This document shows positions 44,500 to 52,901 of a stretch of DNA of 64,000 nt, piece by piece. Position 1 is the first letter of the stretch. Every line of letters begins with the position of its first letter. Below the pieces are notes generated by a model. It had not been told where the DNA came from, searched no databases, and saw only the letters and a program-made list of their open reading frames with translations. Source of the DNA: Pseudomonas sp. NFR16. GTDB taxonomy: Bacteria > Pseudomonadota > Gammaproteobacteria > Pseudomonadales > Pseudomonadaceae. The position numbers and the translations under genes were made by a program. The DNA is taken from the NCBI RefSeq assembly GCF_900108875.1, contig NZ_FNYJ01000001.1, positions 620,001-684,000 on the forward strand, given 5' to 3'.

Positions 44500-45126
44500 T
44501 TACGCCTGAATCTCTCGCTTGACCTGCGCCATGTAGCTTTCGAAGGTCTTCACCAGATCGACCTTGTCTGGAAAGCGCAACCATTGCAGCTGCAAGCCGT
44601 CCATCATCGCCAGCACTTGCTGGATGACCCCGTCCAGGTCCACATCGCCACGCACTTCACCTGCCGCCACGAGGTAATCGAGGCGAGCCCGCATGCGTCC
44701 ATGAATCATCTGATACCGCGACTGAAACCATTCCCAGGCTGGATGGCTGTCCACCAGACTTTCAGCATTGAGGATGCTGAACGCCCGGATGACGCCCGGC
44801 GCCGTGGCGTTCGAGCGGTTTATCTGCTGCAACCCTTCGATGAAACCATCGAGGGTCGGTTCACTCTGGACCTCGTCGGCCACTTTTTGGTTGACCTCAT
44901 CGCGCCGCGTCAGCACGGCCATCAGCAAGGCGACCTTGTTGGGGAAGTGGTGCAGCACGCCCGCCACCGAAATGCCGACGAGGTCGGCGATCCGGGCAAT
45001 CGACGCGCCAGCGTAGCCCTCCAGCGAATAGAGGCCGAGTGCGGCGTCGAGCACCTCTTCACGGCGCTTCTCGCCCTTGGGCGCGCGCCGCGTGCGGGGA
45101 GGGGAGTCTGACGTATGTTCTGGCAT
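44500..45126 (-). CDS. TetR-family regulator beside the beta-glucosidase gene
   Basis: 208 residues from the ATG at 45126, with AAGG just upstream; a TTG at 45153 is possible. The N-terminal HTH reads ASIARIADLVGISVAGVLHH followed by FPNK, and the ligand domain contains FSILNAESLVDSHPAWEWF. It is convergent with the GH3 gene and could control it or the second TetR locus. The ligand is unknown. The gap 45127-45296 shows no clear palindrome. Confidence 0.9.
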   Translation of the reverse strand: MPEHTSDSPPRTRRAPKGEKRREEVLDAALGLYSLEGYAGASIARIADLVGISVAGVLHHFPNKVALLMAVLTRRDEVNQKVADEVQSEPTLDGFIEGLQQINRSNATAPGVIRAFSILNAESLVDSHPAWEWFQSRYQMIHGRMRARLDYLVAAGEVRGDVDLDGVIQQVLAMMDGLQLQWLRFPDKVDLVKTFESYMAQVKREIQA

Positions 45127-45296
45127 ATCGACCTTGTTCGTGACGACCGGCAAAGTTCAGGGCACCCACTTTACGTGAGCTTTCCCCTCGGTCGCCAGTG
45201 TGGCGTGTCGTCGGCCTTGCGATGCCTGGGTGGCGTGTTCAAAACCGCTGGCACCCTTGAGCCAGCGGACTCAAGGCCGTATGCGCGTGAGCGCTG

Positions 45297-45854
45297 TCAA
45301 GGCACAAGCCCGGCCTTGCGATAGGTTTCAATGGTGGTGTCGTAGACGCCAATGTCGCCCCGGCCACGAGCGATCAGCTGCGCGCCCTCGACGGCGGCAT
45401 AGATCGCCAGGGCCTGGAGCGCTTGCTCCTGACTGTTCAGTTGCGGCCGGCAGATGGCCAGGACCTCGGTCAGCCACTGCACGTTGAGCTGAGTAAAACC
45501 GTCCACTTCCGCGCGCACCTCGGCGGGCAGGTCGTCATATTCGGCGGCCATGATGCCGCACAGGCACATGCGGTTATCGTCCACCAATGCCATGCGAAAG
45601 ACATCGGTGTAGCCCTTGATCCACACCGCCGTATCATCCGAATTGCCGCGCAGCGCCTGCAAATAGGCGCGACCGTCTTCGGTGTAACGCTTGGCCAGCG
45701 CCGCGCCCAGATCCCCTTTGGTGGGGAAGTGATAGTGGATGCTCGCGCTTTTGATGCCCACTTCCTTCGCCAGCTCCCTGAAGCTCAGCCCGTTGTATCC
45801 ACGGGTCTGCACCATCTTGCGAGCGGCCGACATGATGACTTCACGTGTGTCCAT
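45297..45854 (-). CDS. TetR/AcrR regulator divergent from the GST gene
   Basis: 185 residues. HTH LSFRELAKEVGIKSASIHYH then FPTKGDLG. The ligand-binding half contains NRMCLCGIMAAEYDDLP; conserved Cys in this place is seen in NemR/AcuR-like regulators that sense electrophiles. It is divergent from the GST gene, with two inverted repeats in the 95-base gap, so it most likely represses GST and itself. Confidence 0.92.
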   Translation of the reverse strand: MDTREVIMSAARKMVQTRGYNGLSFRELAKEVGIKSASIHYHFPTKGDLGAALAKRYTEDGRAYLQALRGNSDDTAVWIKGYTDVFRMALVDDNRMCLCGIMAAEYDDLPAEVRAEVDGFTQLNVQWLTEVLAICRPQLNSQEQALQALAIYAAVEGAQLIARGRGDIGVYDTTIETYRKAGLVP

Positions 45855-45867
45855 GAAAATTTACCTC

Positions 45868-45879
45868 TCTATCGATAGA
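45868..45879. promoter_or_regulatory. Palindrome near the TetR start
   Basis: TCTATCGATAGA is a perfect 12-bp palindrome, 14 bases upstream of the TetR ATG. Together with the second palindrome at 45916-45931 it probably forms operators for the divergent TetR regulator; both contain the half-site TCTA/TAGA. Confidence 0.5.
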
Positions 45880-45915
45880 TAGACGTTGACAGCCTGAAAA
45901 TCTCTCGCCATTGTA

Positions 45916-45931
45916 TATCTACCAGTAGATA
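45916..45931. promoter_or_regulatory. Palindrome in front of the GST gene
   Basis: TATCTAC (45916-45922) and GTAGATA (45925-45931) are perfect arms with a 2-base spacer, 19 bases before the GST ATG. Typical size and position for a TetR-family operator that would block GST transcription. Confidence 0.6.
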
Positions 45932-45949
45932 GATAGCTATGGAGCACGC

Positions 45950-46594
45950 ATGAAAGTTTTCGATATCCCCGGTTTTCCCAACCCGCTGCGCATCCGAATT
46001 GTCCTCGCGGAGAAGGGCCTGGCGTCCAGCGTCGAGTTCATCAAAGTCGACCTGCCAGCCGCCGAGCACAAGCAGCCAGCCTTTCTGAAGATCAATCCGC
46101 TGGGCACCGTTCCGGTGTTGCAGCTGGACGATGGCACTTACCTCTCCGAATGCACGGCCATCACCGAGTACCTGGACCATCTGGACGGCGATCCAGTGCT
46201 GACCGGTAAGACGGCCAAAGAGAAAGGCGTCATCCATATGATGCAAAAGCGCGCCGAATCCGAGCTTTCGGATCCCGTGGGTTTTTACTTCCACCACGCG
46301 ACACCGGGTCTGGGCGCCGCCCTGCAACCTTACAAGAGCCCTGAGTGGGAAGGTCGCGTCGAATGGGGCAATCGTCAGCGGGATAAGGCGCTGGCGGGCA
46401 TGCAGTACTTTGATCAGGTTCTGCGCAGTCAGCCGTACATTGCCGGTGAACAGTTCTCGATGGCCGACATCACCGTCTTCGCAGGCCTGATTTTTGCCGG
46501 TTTCGCCAGCATTCAGATCCCCGAAAGCTGCACCGCGCTCGCCGCCTGGCAAGCCAAGGTGCAAGAACGCCCTAGCGTGAAAAACCCGGCTTGA
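45950..46594 (+). CDS. Glutathione S-transferase family protein
   Basis: 214 residues, start preceded by GGAG. The N-terminal thioredoxin-like domain (VFDIPGFPNPLRIRIVLAEK) has the cis-Pro glutathione-binding segment NPLGTVPVLQLDDG and SECTAITEYLD. The C-terminal helical domain has FSMADITVFAGLIFAG. It should conjugate glutathione to electrophiles. Its divergent TetR partner and the following hydrolase and MDR genes suggest a detoxification cluster. Likely expressed when the TetR repressor leaves the palindrome in front. Confidence 0.92.
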   Translation: MKVFDIPGFPNPLRIRIVLAEKGLASSVEFIKVDLPAAEHKQPAFLKINPLGTVPVLQLDDGTYLSECTAITEYLDHLDGDPVLTGKTAKEKGVIHMMQKRAESELSDPVGFYFHHATPGLGAALQPYKSPEWEGRVEWGNRQRDKALAGMQYFDQVLRSQPYIAGEQFSMADITVFAGLIFAGFASIQIPESCTALAAWQAKVQERPSVKNPA

Positions 46595-46600
46595 CGCCGT

Positions 46601-46623
46601 GCCCCGGCCGATGAGGTCGGGGC
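46601..46623 (+). terminator. Hairpin after the GST gene
   Basis: GCCCCG (46601-46606) pairs with CGGGGC (46618-46623), followed by gatctttcctt. It lies seven bases past the GST stop. T-rich but not a pure T tract, so moderate support. Confidence 0.42.
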
Positions 46624-46664
46624 GATCTTTCCTTCCATCCGTTCTGATTCTCAGGTGTTTTCAA

Positions 46665-47636
46665 ATGACCGTGTTCAATTCTCGTTGGGCGCTGCGCCAG
46701 ACTGTGGCCGTCGCCGTGATGGCGGCTGCGTGTTCGACCCTCTCTGCCAACGCCACGCCTGCGCCAGCGCAACCCAAGGCGGCCCATGGGTACACCCATC
46801 AAACCGCGCCCACTCGGTTTGTCGACGTCGATGGCGCTCACCTGGCCTATCGCCGGTTTGGCAAGACAGGCGGCGTGCCGCTGGTGTTTCTTCAGCATTT
46901 CGTGGGCAACCTCGACAGCTGGGACCCTAAAGTCATCGATGGCTTTGCCCGTGATCGCGAGGTCATCCTTTTCGACAACGCAGGCGTCGCCAGCTCGAGC
47001 GGTGAAGTGCCGGACAACATCGAGGACATGGCCCGATACGCGGCCGGCCTGCTTAAGGCGCTGGGTGTGAAACAAGCGGACTTGCTGGGCTTTTCGATGG
47101 GCAGCCTGATCGCCCAGCAAGTGACGCTGGATCATCCTGATCTGGTGCGTCGTCTGATTCTGGTGGGCTCTTCGCCGCGCGGTGGCGTCGGCATGGCTTC
47201 GCTGACCCCGGAATTCCAGGGCTATCTGGCGAAGAAGCGCGAGGTGCCGGACGAGCTGCTGCTGGACGTGTTCTTCACCCAGAGCGCAGAAAGCCAGGCC
47301 GCCGGGCGTGAGTTCCTGACCCGTCTCAGGGCGCGCAAAGTCAATCGCGATGTCGACGTCAACAGCAAGACCGCACCGGCACAGGCCGCCGCCATCGCCC
47401 GCTGGGGCAAACCTGCCGACAACGCCAACGACTACCTGAAAAACATCAGGCAGCCGACGCTGGTGGTATCCGGCAGCAACGACATCGTCTTCTACACGGT
47501 CAACGACGTGACGCTGCAGCAGCACCTGCCAAACGCGCAACTGGTCATTTATCCCGACTCCAACCACGGTGCGATTTACCAGTACCCCGAGCTGTTTGTG
47601 AAACATGCCTCGCTGTTCCTCAACGGGACCCGGTAA
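46665..47636 (+). CDS. Exported alpha/beta hydrolase
   Basis: 323 residues from the ATG at 46665 (AGGTG upstream). A signal peptide (AVAVMAAACSTLSANA, about residues 14-29) leads to an alpha/beta hydrolase with QHFVGNLDSWDP, the nucleophile elbow GFSMGSLIAQQ (Ser about 143), an acid in SGSNDIVFY and His in DSNHGAIYQYP (about 299). The pattern resembles chloroperoxidase or esterase type proteins. Substrate unknown. It is flanked by terminators on both sides and is probably a single transcript. Confidence 0.88.
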   Translation: MTVFNSRWALRQTVAVAVMAAACSTLSANATPAPAQPKAAHGYTHQTAPTRFVDVDGAHLAYRRFGKTGGVPLVFLQHFVGNLDSWDPKVIDGFARDREVILFDNAGVASSSGEVPDNIEDMARYAAGLLKALGVKQADLLGFSMGSLIAQQVTLDHPDLVRRLILVGSSPRGGVGMASLTPEFQGYLAKKREVPDELLLDVFFTQSAESQAAGREFLTRLRARKVNRDVDVNSKTAPAQAAAIARWGKPADNANDYLKNIRQPTLVVSGSNDIVFYTVNDVTLQQHLPNAQLVIYPDSNHGAIYQYPELFVKHASLFLNGTR

Positions 47637-47644
47637 GTCTTCAT

Positions 47645-47676
47645 CGCGCTGCCGATCCGCTCGGCAGCGCGCTTTT
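47645..47676 (+). terminator. Intrinsic terminator after the hydrolase
   Basis: CGCGCTGCCGA (47645-47655) pairs with TCGGCAGCGCG (47661-47671) over a 5-base loop, then cttttg. This is the best intrinsic terminator in the window; it ends the hydrolase transcript 9 bases after the stop. Confidence 0.75.
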
Positions 47677-47706
47677 GTCGCGATCATTGCCTGAGGAAAC
47701 GTACTC

Positions 47707-48705
47707 ATGAAAGCGATCCAGTTCAGCACCTTCGGCGGCCCTGAAGTGCTCGAATACATCGATCTGCCGACGCCTGCGCCGGGTGTGGGCGAAGTCTTGA
47801 TCGATACGTCCGCGGTCGGCGTGAACTTCCCTGATATCCGTGAGCGGATGGGGGTCTACAACCGTTCGGAGACACGCGTGGGTGGCGTGACGCTGCCCCA
47901 TGTCGCGGGCCTGCAAGCCGTCGGCCGGGTGTCGCGGCTCGGGGAGGGTGTCGAGCCCACGCTGCTGGGCAGTAAAGTCATGGCGCTGATGCCCAGAGGG
48001 GCGTACGCACAGCAGGTCGTTGCCCGTGCCGATCTGCTGGTCACGCTGGACGAATCGGCAAACGATGTCGCCATGGCCGCACTGCCGTGCCAAGGCGTCA
48101 CGGCGTACCTGGCCCTTGACGTCTGCGGTCGGTTGGCGGCAGGCGAGAGCGTCTTGATCCAGGGCGCCGCAGGCGGGGTCGGCAGCCTTGCGGTGCAGAT
48201 CGCCAGGGCGATGGGCGCGCAGACGGTGATCGGCACCGCCAGTACCGAAGACCGGCGTGCATTCGTGCGCCGCCTGGGCGCGGACCATGCCATCGGCTAC
48301 GACACGCCGCAGTGGCCCGAGCACGTCCGGGCCCTGACGCAGGGACGCGGGGTGGACGTCATTCTCGAGACCATCGGCGCCGAGGTGTTCGATCAGAACT
48401 TCGAGTGCCTGGCCATGCTTGGGCGTTGCGTGGTAGTGGGCTCGACCCGTGGCCCCGGCGAGCCGTTTGCACCGCGCAGGCTGATGGCCAATGCGCAGAC
48501 GCTGACGGGGGTTTACCTGCCGACGTTTTTTCAGCGCCCGGCACTGATTCGCCAGGCGCTGCGTTTTCTTGCGGACGGCGTGAGCGCCGGCACCCTCAAG
48601 CCCGTGATCGGCGCCGTGCTGCCGTTGAGCAACACCGCCCATGCCCACGCGTTGCTGGAACGTCGTGAAGTGCAGGGCGTCATCGTGCTCGATCCGGGGC
48701 ATTGA
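47707..48705 (+). CDS. Zinc-less MDR oxidoreductase, NADPH:quinone-reductase type
   Basis: 332 residues of the medium-chain dehydrogenase/reductase superfamily. The N-terminal domain has EVLIDTSAVGVNFPDIRERM, and the Rossmann domain has the cofactor motif GAAGGVGSLAVQIARAMGA. No zinc-ligand Cys cluster is visible, as in quinone oxidoreductases. Likely reduces quinones or enones with NADPH, which fits the neighbouring detoxification genes. Start supported by GAGGAA upstream. Confidence 0.9.
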   Translation: MKAIQFSTFGGPEVLEYIDLPTPAPGVGEVLIDTSAVGVNFPDIRERMGVYNRSETRVGGVTLPHVAGLQAVGRVSRLGEGVEPTLLGSKVMALMPRGAYAQQVVARADLLVTLDESANDVAMAALPCQGVTAYLALDVCGRLAAGESVLIQGAAGGVGSLAVQIARAMGAQTVIGTASTEDRRAFVRRLGADHAIGYDTPQWPEHVRALTQGRGVDVILETIGAEVFDQNFECLAMLGRCVVVGSTRGPGEPFAPRRLMANAQTLTGVYLPTFFQRPALIRQALRFLADGVSAGTLKPVIGAVLPLSNTAHAHALLERREVQGVIVLDPGH

Positions 48706-48771
48706 CCACAGGCTTGTGTCGGGCTGCGAGGCCCGTTAGCCCAACAAAGTTTCAGCGACGGGAGTGAGCCA

Positions 48772-49728
48772 ATGCGCTGCAGAAGATCGGCCCTTTGGAT
48801 GAGCGTCATCACGCTGCTGTTGATGTGCGGTCTGATTGAACCAGCCGTCGCGGCGGATGTTCAGTATTGCTACGCGACAGTTGCGGGGAGCCGGATTTTC
48901 TATCGCGAAGCAGGGGATCCGGCCAGGCCGGTCGTGCTGTTGCTCCATGGTTTTCCGTCTTCGTCGCACATGTTCCGGGATCTGATCCCGGCGCTGGCGG
49001 CGCACTTTCATGTGATCGCGCCGGATTATCCGGGAATGGGTAACAGCGATGCGCCCGCAGCAGGCGCGCCGCCGCTGACGTTCGATGCCGTCGCGCAGAC
49101 GATGGACGTCTGGCTTCGGCAATCGGGTATCCAGCGCGCAGTGCTCTATCTCCAGGATTTCGGGGGACCGGTCGGGATGAGACTGGCCACCCGTCATCCG
49201 TCATTTGTTCGCGGGCTGGTGATACAAAATACACCGCTGTCGCTGGACGGATGGGAGCCCGCGCGGCTGAAGGCAGTGCAGGCCAACGCCGGCCCGGAAA
49301 CGCCTGAGAAGCGGGTGGCTGCAGAGGCGAGGGTGGTACTCGCGACCGATCTGTTTCTGTATCGACAGGGCGCTCGAAACCCGGACGGGCTTAGCCCGGA
49401 TGCCTGGCAAAGCGATGCTGCAGCGCTCGGCGATCCGCAGAAAAGGCGGGCGATGACCGACTTGCAACTGGACATCGGCTCAAACCTTGCGCTGTATCCG
49501 CAATGGCAACACTACCTGAGCATTGCCAGGCCAAGGACACTGGTGGTCTGGGGCGATGGAGACCCGATATTTGCCCCCGCGGGCGCCGACGCAATCAAAC
49601 GCTATGTCCCGACGGCGCAGGTCGTTCACTACCGCACCGGGCATTTTGCGCTGGAAGAAGAGCATAACGACATCGCCCGGCGGATCATCGCGACGTTCGG
49701 CGAATCCCGACCCTCCGTTCAACCCTGA
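48772..49728 (+). CDS. Exported alpha/beta hydrolase with Asp nucleophile (epoxide hydrolase/dehalogenase-like)
   Basis: 318 residues with a signal peptide ending about residue 28 (GLIEPAVAA). HGFPSSSHMFRDLIP carries the oxyanion region. The nucleophile elbow is LQDFGGPVG (about 128), placing Asp where esterases have Ser; this is the epoxide hydrolase/haloalkane dehalogenase pattern. WGDGDPIFAP holds the acid and TGHFALEEE the His (about 288). Being exported is uncommon for this type. Substrate unknown. Confidence 0.88.
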   Translation: MRCRRSALWMSVITLLLMCGLIEPAVAADVQYCYATVAGSRIFYREAGDPARPVVLLLHGFPSSSHMFRDLIPALAAHFHVIAPDYPGMGNSDAPAAGAPPLTFDAVAQTMDVWLRQSGIQRAVLYLQDFGGPVGMRLATRHPSFVRGLVIQNTPLSLDGWEPARLKAVQANAGPETPEKRVAAEARVVLATDLFLYRQGARNPDGLSPDAWQSDAAALGDPQKRRAMTDLQLDIGSNLALYPQWQHYLSIARPRTLVVWGDGDPIFAPAGADAIKRYVPTAQVVHYRTGHFALEEEHNDIARRIIATFGESRPSVQP

Positions 49729-49922
49729 CCTTGCCATCGACGTACGGCCTGTAGCGACGTGTTTCGCCGTCAGCTTCCCCTCGCGGTTGACACCTGTGCA
49801 TATACACATATGATAGGCGTCATCAAATATTGCGGCGCCGACCTCACAGAGCGGCGCCTGCTTTTGAGTCATGTTGTGTAATTGCACATGAAAGTATCAT
49901 CCATGAAATCGAGGAGTTAACC

Positions 49923-50471
49923 GTGAAGCCATTTCCTGATATCCCATCCCTGGGCAACGTCGATCCCGCTGATCGCATTAGCGCGATCGACTTTGTGAAC
50001 CGGCTTAACTGGTGGTTCGAAACCTGGGACGTGGAGTCGATGCTCAATGCTTTCTTACCCGACGCAGTCGCCTACCACTTTCATGGCACCCTCAACGGTC
50101 GCGATGAGATGCGCCGGTTTTTCGAGCGCGACTATCCCTACCTGATCCCGGGCGTCAGCCGACACGCCACCAACCACATCGTCGACGCTGACGAGGACGG
50201 CGTGGTGGTGCGTTATCAGAATCTGTTGGTGCGCTACGCATCGCCGGAGTCGGCGGCCGCGCTGGGCGATGGCCAAGCCATCAAAAGCCCTGATGGTCTG
50301 CCCGCCATCTGGTTGTACTCGCCGATGATGGATCGGCTGCGTCGGGCGGAAGACAGCTGGAAAGTCTTCGAGCGGTACATCGGCGGGTCAACCATCAACC
50401 CCCGACTGGACCCGCCGACAACCGACCCGGCCGAGCTGGCTCAGTACATGCCTAAACTCAAAAATGCCTGA
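49923..50471 (+). CDS. NTF2/SnoaL-like protein
   Basis: 182 residues from a GTG at 49923, preceded by GAGGAG. A cytoplasmic NTF2-like fold: NRLNWWFETWDVESMLNAFL, then HFHGTLNGRDEMRRFFERDY and a beta-rich middle. SnoaL-like members include dehydratases, isomerases and hydrolases of small molecules. No close role can be given. The 194 bases before it (49729-49922) hold no gene I can support. Confidence 0.8.
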   Translation: MKPFPDIPSLGNVDPADRISAIDFVNRLNWWFETWDVESMLNAFLPDAVAYHFHGTLNGRDEMRRFFERDYPYLIPGVSRHATNHIVDADEDGVVVRYQNLLVRYASPESAAALGDGQAIKSPDGLPAIWLYSPMMDRLRRAEDSWKVFERYIGGSTINPRLDPPTTDPAELAQYMPKLKNA

Positions 50472-50530
50472 GGCGTGACTCAGACGGGGCGCGCCGGCCA
50501 CCACCCGGCAGCTGGCGCGGTTTCCTCAGG
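50467..50530. terminator. Nested inverted repeat between convergent genes
   Basis: Outer arms CCTGAGG (50467-50473) and CCTCAGG (50524-50530) enclose inner arms CGCGCC and GGCGCG. This spans the end of the NTF2-like gene and the end of the coiled-coil gene. It could fold as a long bidirectional terminator; a short T run (gtttcc) follows the inner stem. Confidence 0.4.
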
Positions 50531-51007
50531 TCATGATTTGCCGATGAGCGCGTGCGCCAGTTTTCGATCATCCGCTGACAGGTTCTGCGCGCTCATCGCG
50601 TTGTTGAGGGCTGATTCTGCACTGGAGAGCGCCCCGCGCAAGGCGCTGATCTCGATTTGCAGCTGCTTGCCGCGGGCCTCTTTTTTGTCAGCGCCCATGC
50701 CCTTGTCACTGGCCAGTTGGGCCAATTCCTGAACCTTGTCGGCGAGCTTCTGCTCGATTTCCCGAATGGCTTTCAGCGAGTCCTTGATTCCGTCCGGCAA
50801 GGCGGAGGCATCAATGTCGGCATTGCGATGCTTGTCGTCTTCGGCCTTTTTCCGGGCTTCGGGAGACAGGCTCACCTCAATGCCCCTTGCGGTGCGGATC
50901 GGGCCGGCGTCCTGGTCTTCGGCAGTCGGAGCGGCTGATGCCGACGCCGCTGGCGTGGTGGTTGAAATGTGGGCCGTGAGCGGCGGGACCTGACCGTTTA
51001 CTTTCAT
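50531..51007 (-). CDS. Unknown coiled-coil protein
   Basis: 158 residues. A flexible N-terminus rich in Ala, Pro and Thr (about 1-40) contains the short motif GIEVSLSPEARKKAE, followed by a predicted coiled coil (about 70-150, IREIEQKLADKVQELAQLAS and onwards). No signal or membrane segment. I do not recognise a family. It lies 84 bases downstream of the chemoreceptor in the same direction. An AACAACAA motif (51025-51032, minus strand) precedes its start, suggesting possible Hfq/Crc control. Confidence 0.75.
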   Translation of the reverse strand: MKVNGQVPPLTAHISTTTPAASASAAPTAEDQDAGPIRTARGIEVSLSPEARKKAEDDKHRNADIDASALPDGIKDSLKAIREIEQKLADKVQELAQLASDKGMGADKKEARGKQLQIEISALRGALSSAESALNNAMSAQNLSADDRKLAHALIGKS

Positions 51008-51091
51008 GATTCGACTCGTCCGTGTTGTTGTTTGTATCGAAAACCGCTGCGCGCAAATGCTGAGCCGCGGCTGAGTGCGACCGTCGCTCCT

Positions 51092-52771
51092 TCAAATCCT
51101 GAATTGCCTGATCGCAGCGCCCAGTTCAGCACTGAGCGAAGACAGCTCGCGCGCCGTGTCGGCGCCTTGCCGGGTGTCGCGGGCCACCGACTCGATGGAC
51201 GTCGCGATGTGTTGAACGCTGCGATTGATTTCTTCGGACACGGCAGTCTGTTCGCTGGCCGCGCCAGCGATCTGGGCGTTCATCGAGTTGATGGTCGAGA
51301 TAAGGCCAGCGATTGCTTCCAGTGAGGTCATCGCACGTAACGCGCGTTCACGGGTCCGGCTGCCTGTTTCGCTCGACTGAGTCATTGCGCTGACAGTGTT
51401 CACCGTGCCGTCCTCGAGCCGCCCGATCATGCCGTGGATTTCTTTCGTGCTTTCCTGCGTTCGGCTGGCGAGCGCGCGGACTTCATCGGCGACGACGGCA
51501 AACCCACGGCCGGCTTCTCCGGCGCGCGCCGCTTCGATCGCAGCGTTGAGCGCCAGAAGATTGGTCTGATCGGCTATCGATCGGATGACGGCAAGGACGC
51601 CAGCGATTGCGCCGACCTCTGACTGTAACCGGGTCAATGACAGGCCACTGGTGTTCAGGTTGTCTACCAGCACGTTCACGCTGTCCACGCTGGCATTGAC
51701 GATTTCCCCCGCGCTGGCGCCCTCGTGCTGTGCCTGATTGGCCGCGTGTGCAGCTTGCTGAGCATGCTGCGCGACCTGCGACGCGGCGGCGGACATCTGG
51801 TTGATGGCAGCGGCGACCTGGTCGGTCTCCTGCCGTTGCAACGCCATCGCCTGCTCTGAGCGCTGCGCCTGATCCGTCACATGAGCGACCAGCGCGGTCA
51901 AGCGTTGGCCCATGCCGGCAACGTTGCCGACCAGACCCTGGATCTTGGCGACAAATCGATTGAACGAGTGGGCAAGCTGACCCAGTTCATCATGGCTGAC
52001 GGCGGGCAGGCGGCGGGTCAGGTCACCATCGCCGGAGGCAATACTTTCCAGCTGCAGCCTGAGTTGCAGCAGTGGCCGAAACAGACGCTTGACCTGCCAC
52101 GCCGCTAGCAGCGCAAGCACAATCGAGGCGGCAATGCTCAGCGCAAGTATCTGCATGACCAACTCGGACCGGCGTTGTCGAAGTTCATCTGTGATCTGAG
52201 CGACCTGGGCATCGATGTCGTCAAGATTCGCTGCCGTCCCGATCATCAATTTCCATTTGTCCAGGTACATCGCGTAGCCGAGCTTGGGGACGACCTTGTC
52301 ACTGTTGGGCACCGGAAAACGATAGGTCTGGAAATGCGAGCCATCCCGGGCAACGCGGACTAACTCATTGATCACGAACACCCCGTCCGGGTCGCGGAAA
52401 TCCTTGAAGCTTTCTCCGATCTTCAGGTCCTTGTCGGCCCAGAACACCCGCACGCTGTCAGCGTCGTAGCCGAAGTAATACCCGTCCGTTGAGTAATGCA
52501 GTTGCTTGAGAATAGCGATGGCCTTATCACGCGCGTCAAGGTCGCCCGGTGCGGAAGCGGCGTAGATCGGCGCGATCGCACTTTGTGCCACTTGGACCGC
52601 ATGTTCCAGTGCCGTTTTACGCGTCGCGATAAGGGTCGCGCGGGTGTCCCTTGCTTGTTCGTCTGCCGTGGATTGAAGCAACGTGACCGCAAGGGCGGTG
52701 ATCAGGATAGCAAGCAAAAGAGCAGGGGCAACGCACAGCAAGATGACCTTGCTACGGATTGACAGCGTCAT
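51092..52771 (-). CDS. Methyl-accepting chemotaxis protein with single Cache sensor
   Basis: 559 residues. TM1 (about 9-31) and TM2 (about 205-225) flank a periplasmic sensor with the sCache_2 pattern [16 protein letters not shown] and [22 protein letters not shown] domain ([20 protein letters not shown]) and the signalling domain follow, with the conserved hairpin tip [17 protein letters not shown]. sCache_2 receptors often sense small organic acids. Its neighbour on the other side is an organic-acid catabolic module, which would fit, but that is inference. Confidence 0.94.
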   Translation of the reverse strand: MTLSIRSKVILLCVAPALLLAILITALAVTLLQSTADEQARDTRATLIATRKTALEHAVQVAQSAIAPIYAASAPGDLDARDKAIAILKQLHYSTDGYYFGYDADSVRVFWADKDLKIGESFKDFRDPDGVFVINELVRVARDGSHFQTYRFPVPNSDKVVPKLGYAMYLDKWKLMIGTAANLDDIDAQVAQITDELRQRRSELVMQILALSIAASIVLALLAAWQVKRLFRPLLQLRLQLESIASGDGDLTRRLPAVSHDELGQLAHSFNRFVAKIQGLVGNVAGMGQRLTALVAHVTDQAQRSEQAMALQRQETDQVAAAINQMSAAASQVAQHAQQAAHAANQAQHEGASAGEIVNASVDSVNVLVDNLNTSGLSLTRLQSEVGAIAGVLAVIRSIADQTNLLALNAAIEAARAGEAGRGFAVVADEVRALASRTQESTKEIHGMIGRLEDGTVNTVSAMTQSSETGSRTRERALRAMTSLEAIAGLISTINSMNAQIAGAASEQTAVSEEINRSVQHIATSIESVARDTRQGADTARELSSLSAELGAAIRQFRI

Positions 52772-52901
52772 GTTCTGGCACCGGCATTGTTATTGAATGA
52801 GTGGCACAAACGGCTCATTCATTATAGTCATCATCTAAAGCGTCGTATGCCCGTATTACTACGTACTCATGCTGCCCGATACGTGGACGCTTGCCCTGTG
52901 C

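Noticed and set aside
48720..48735. Small CGGGC/GCCCG hairpin after the MDR gene
   Set aside because: Five-base stem without a T tract; likely chance in a high-GC region.
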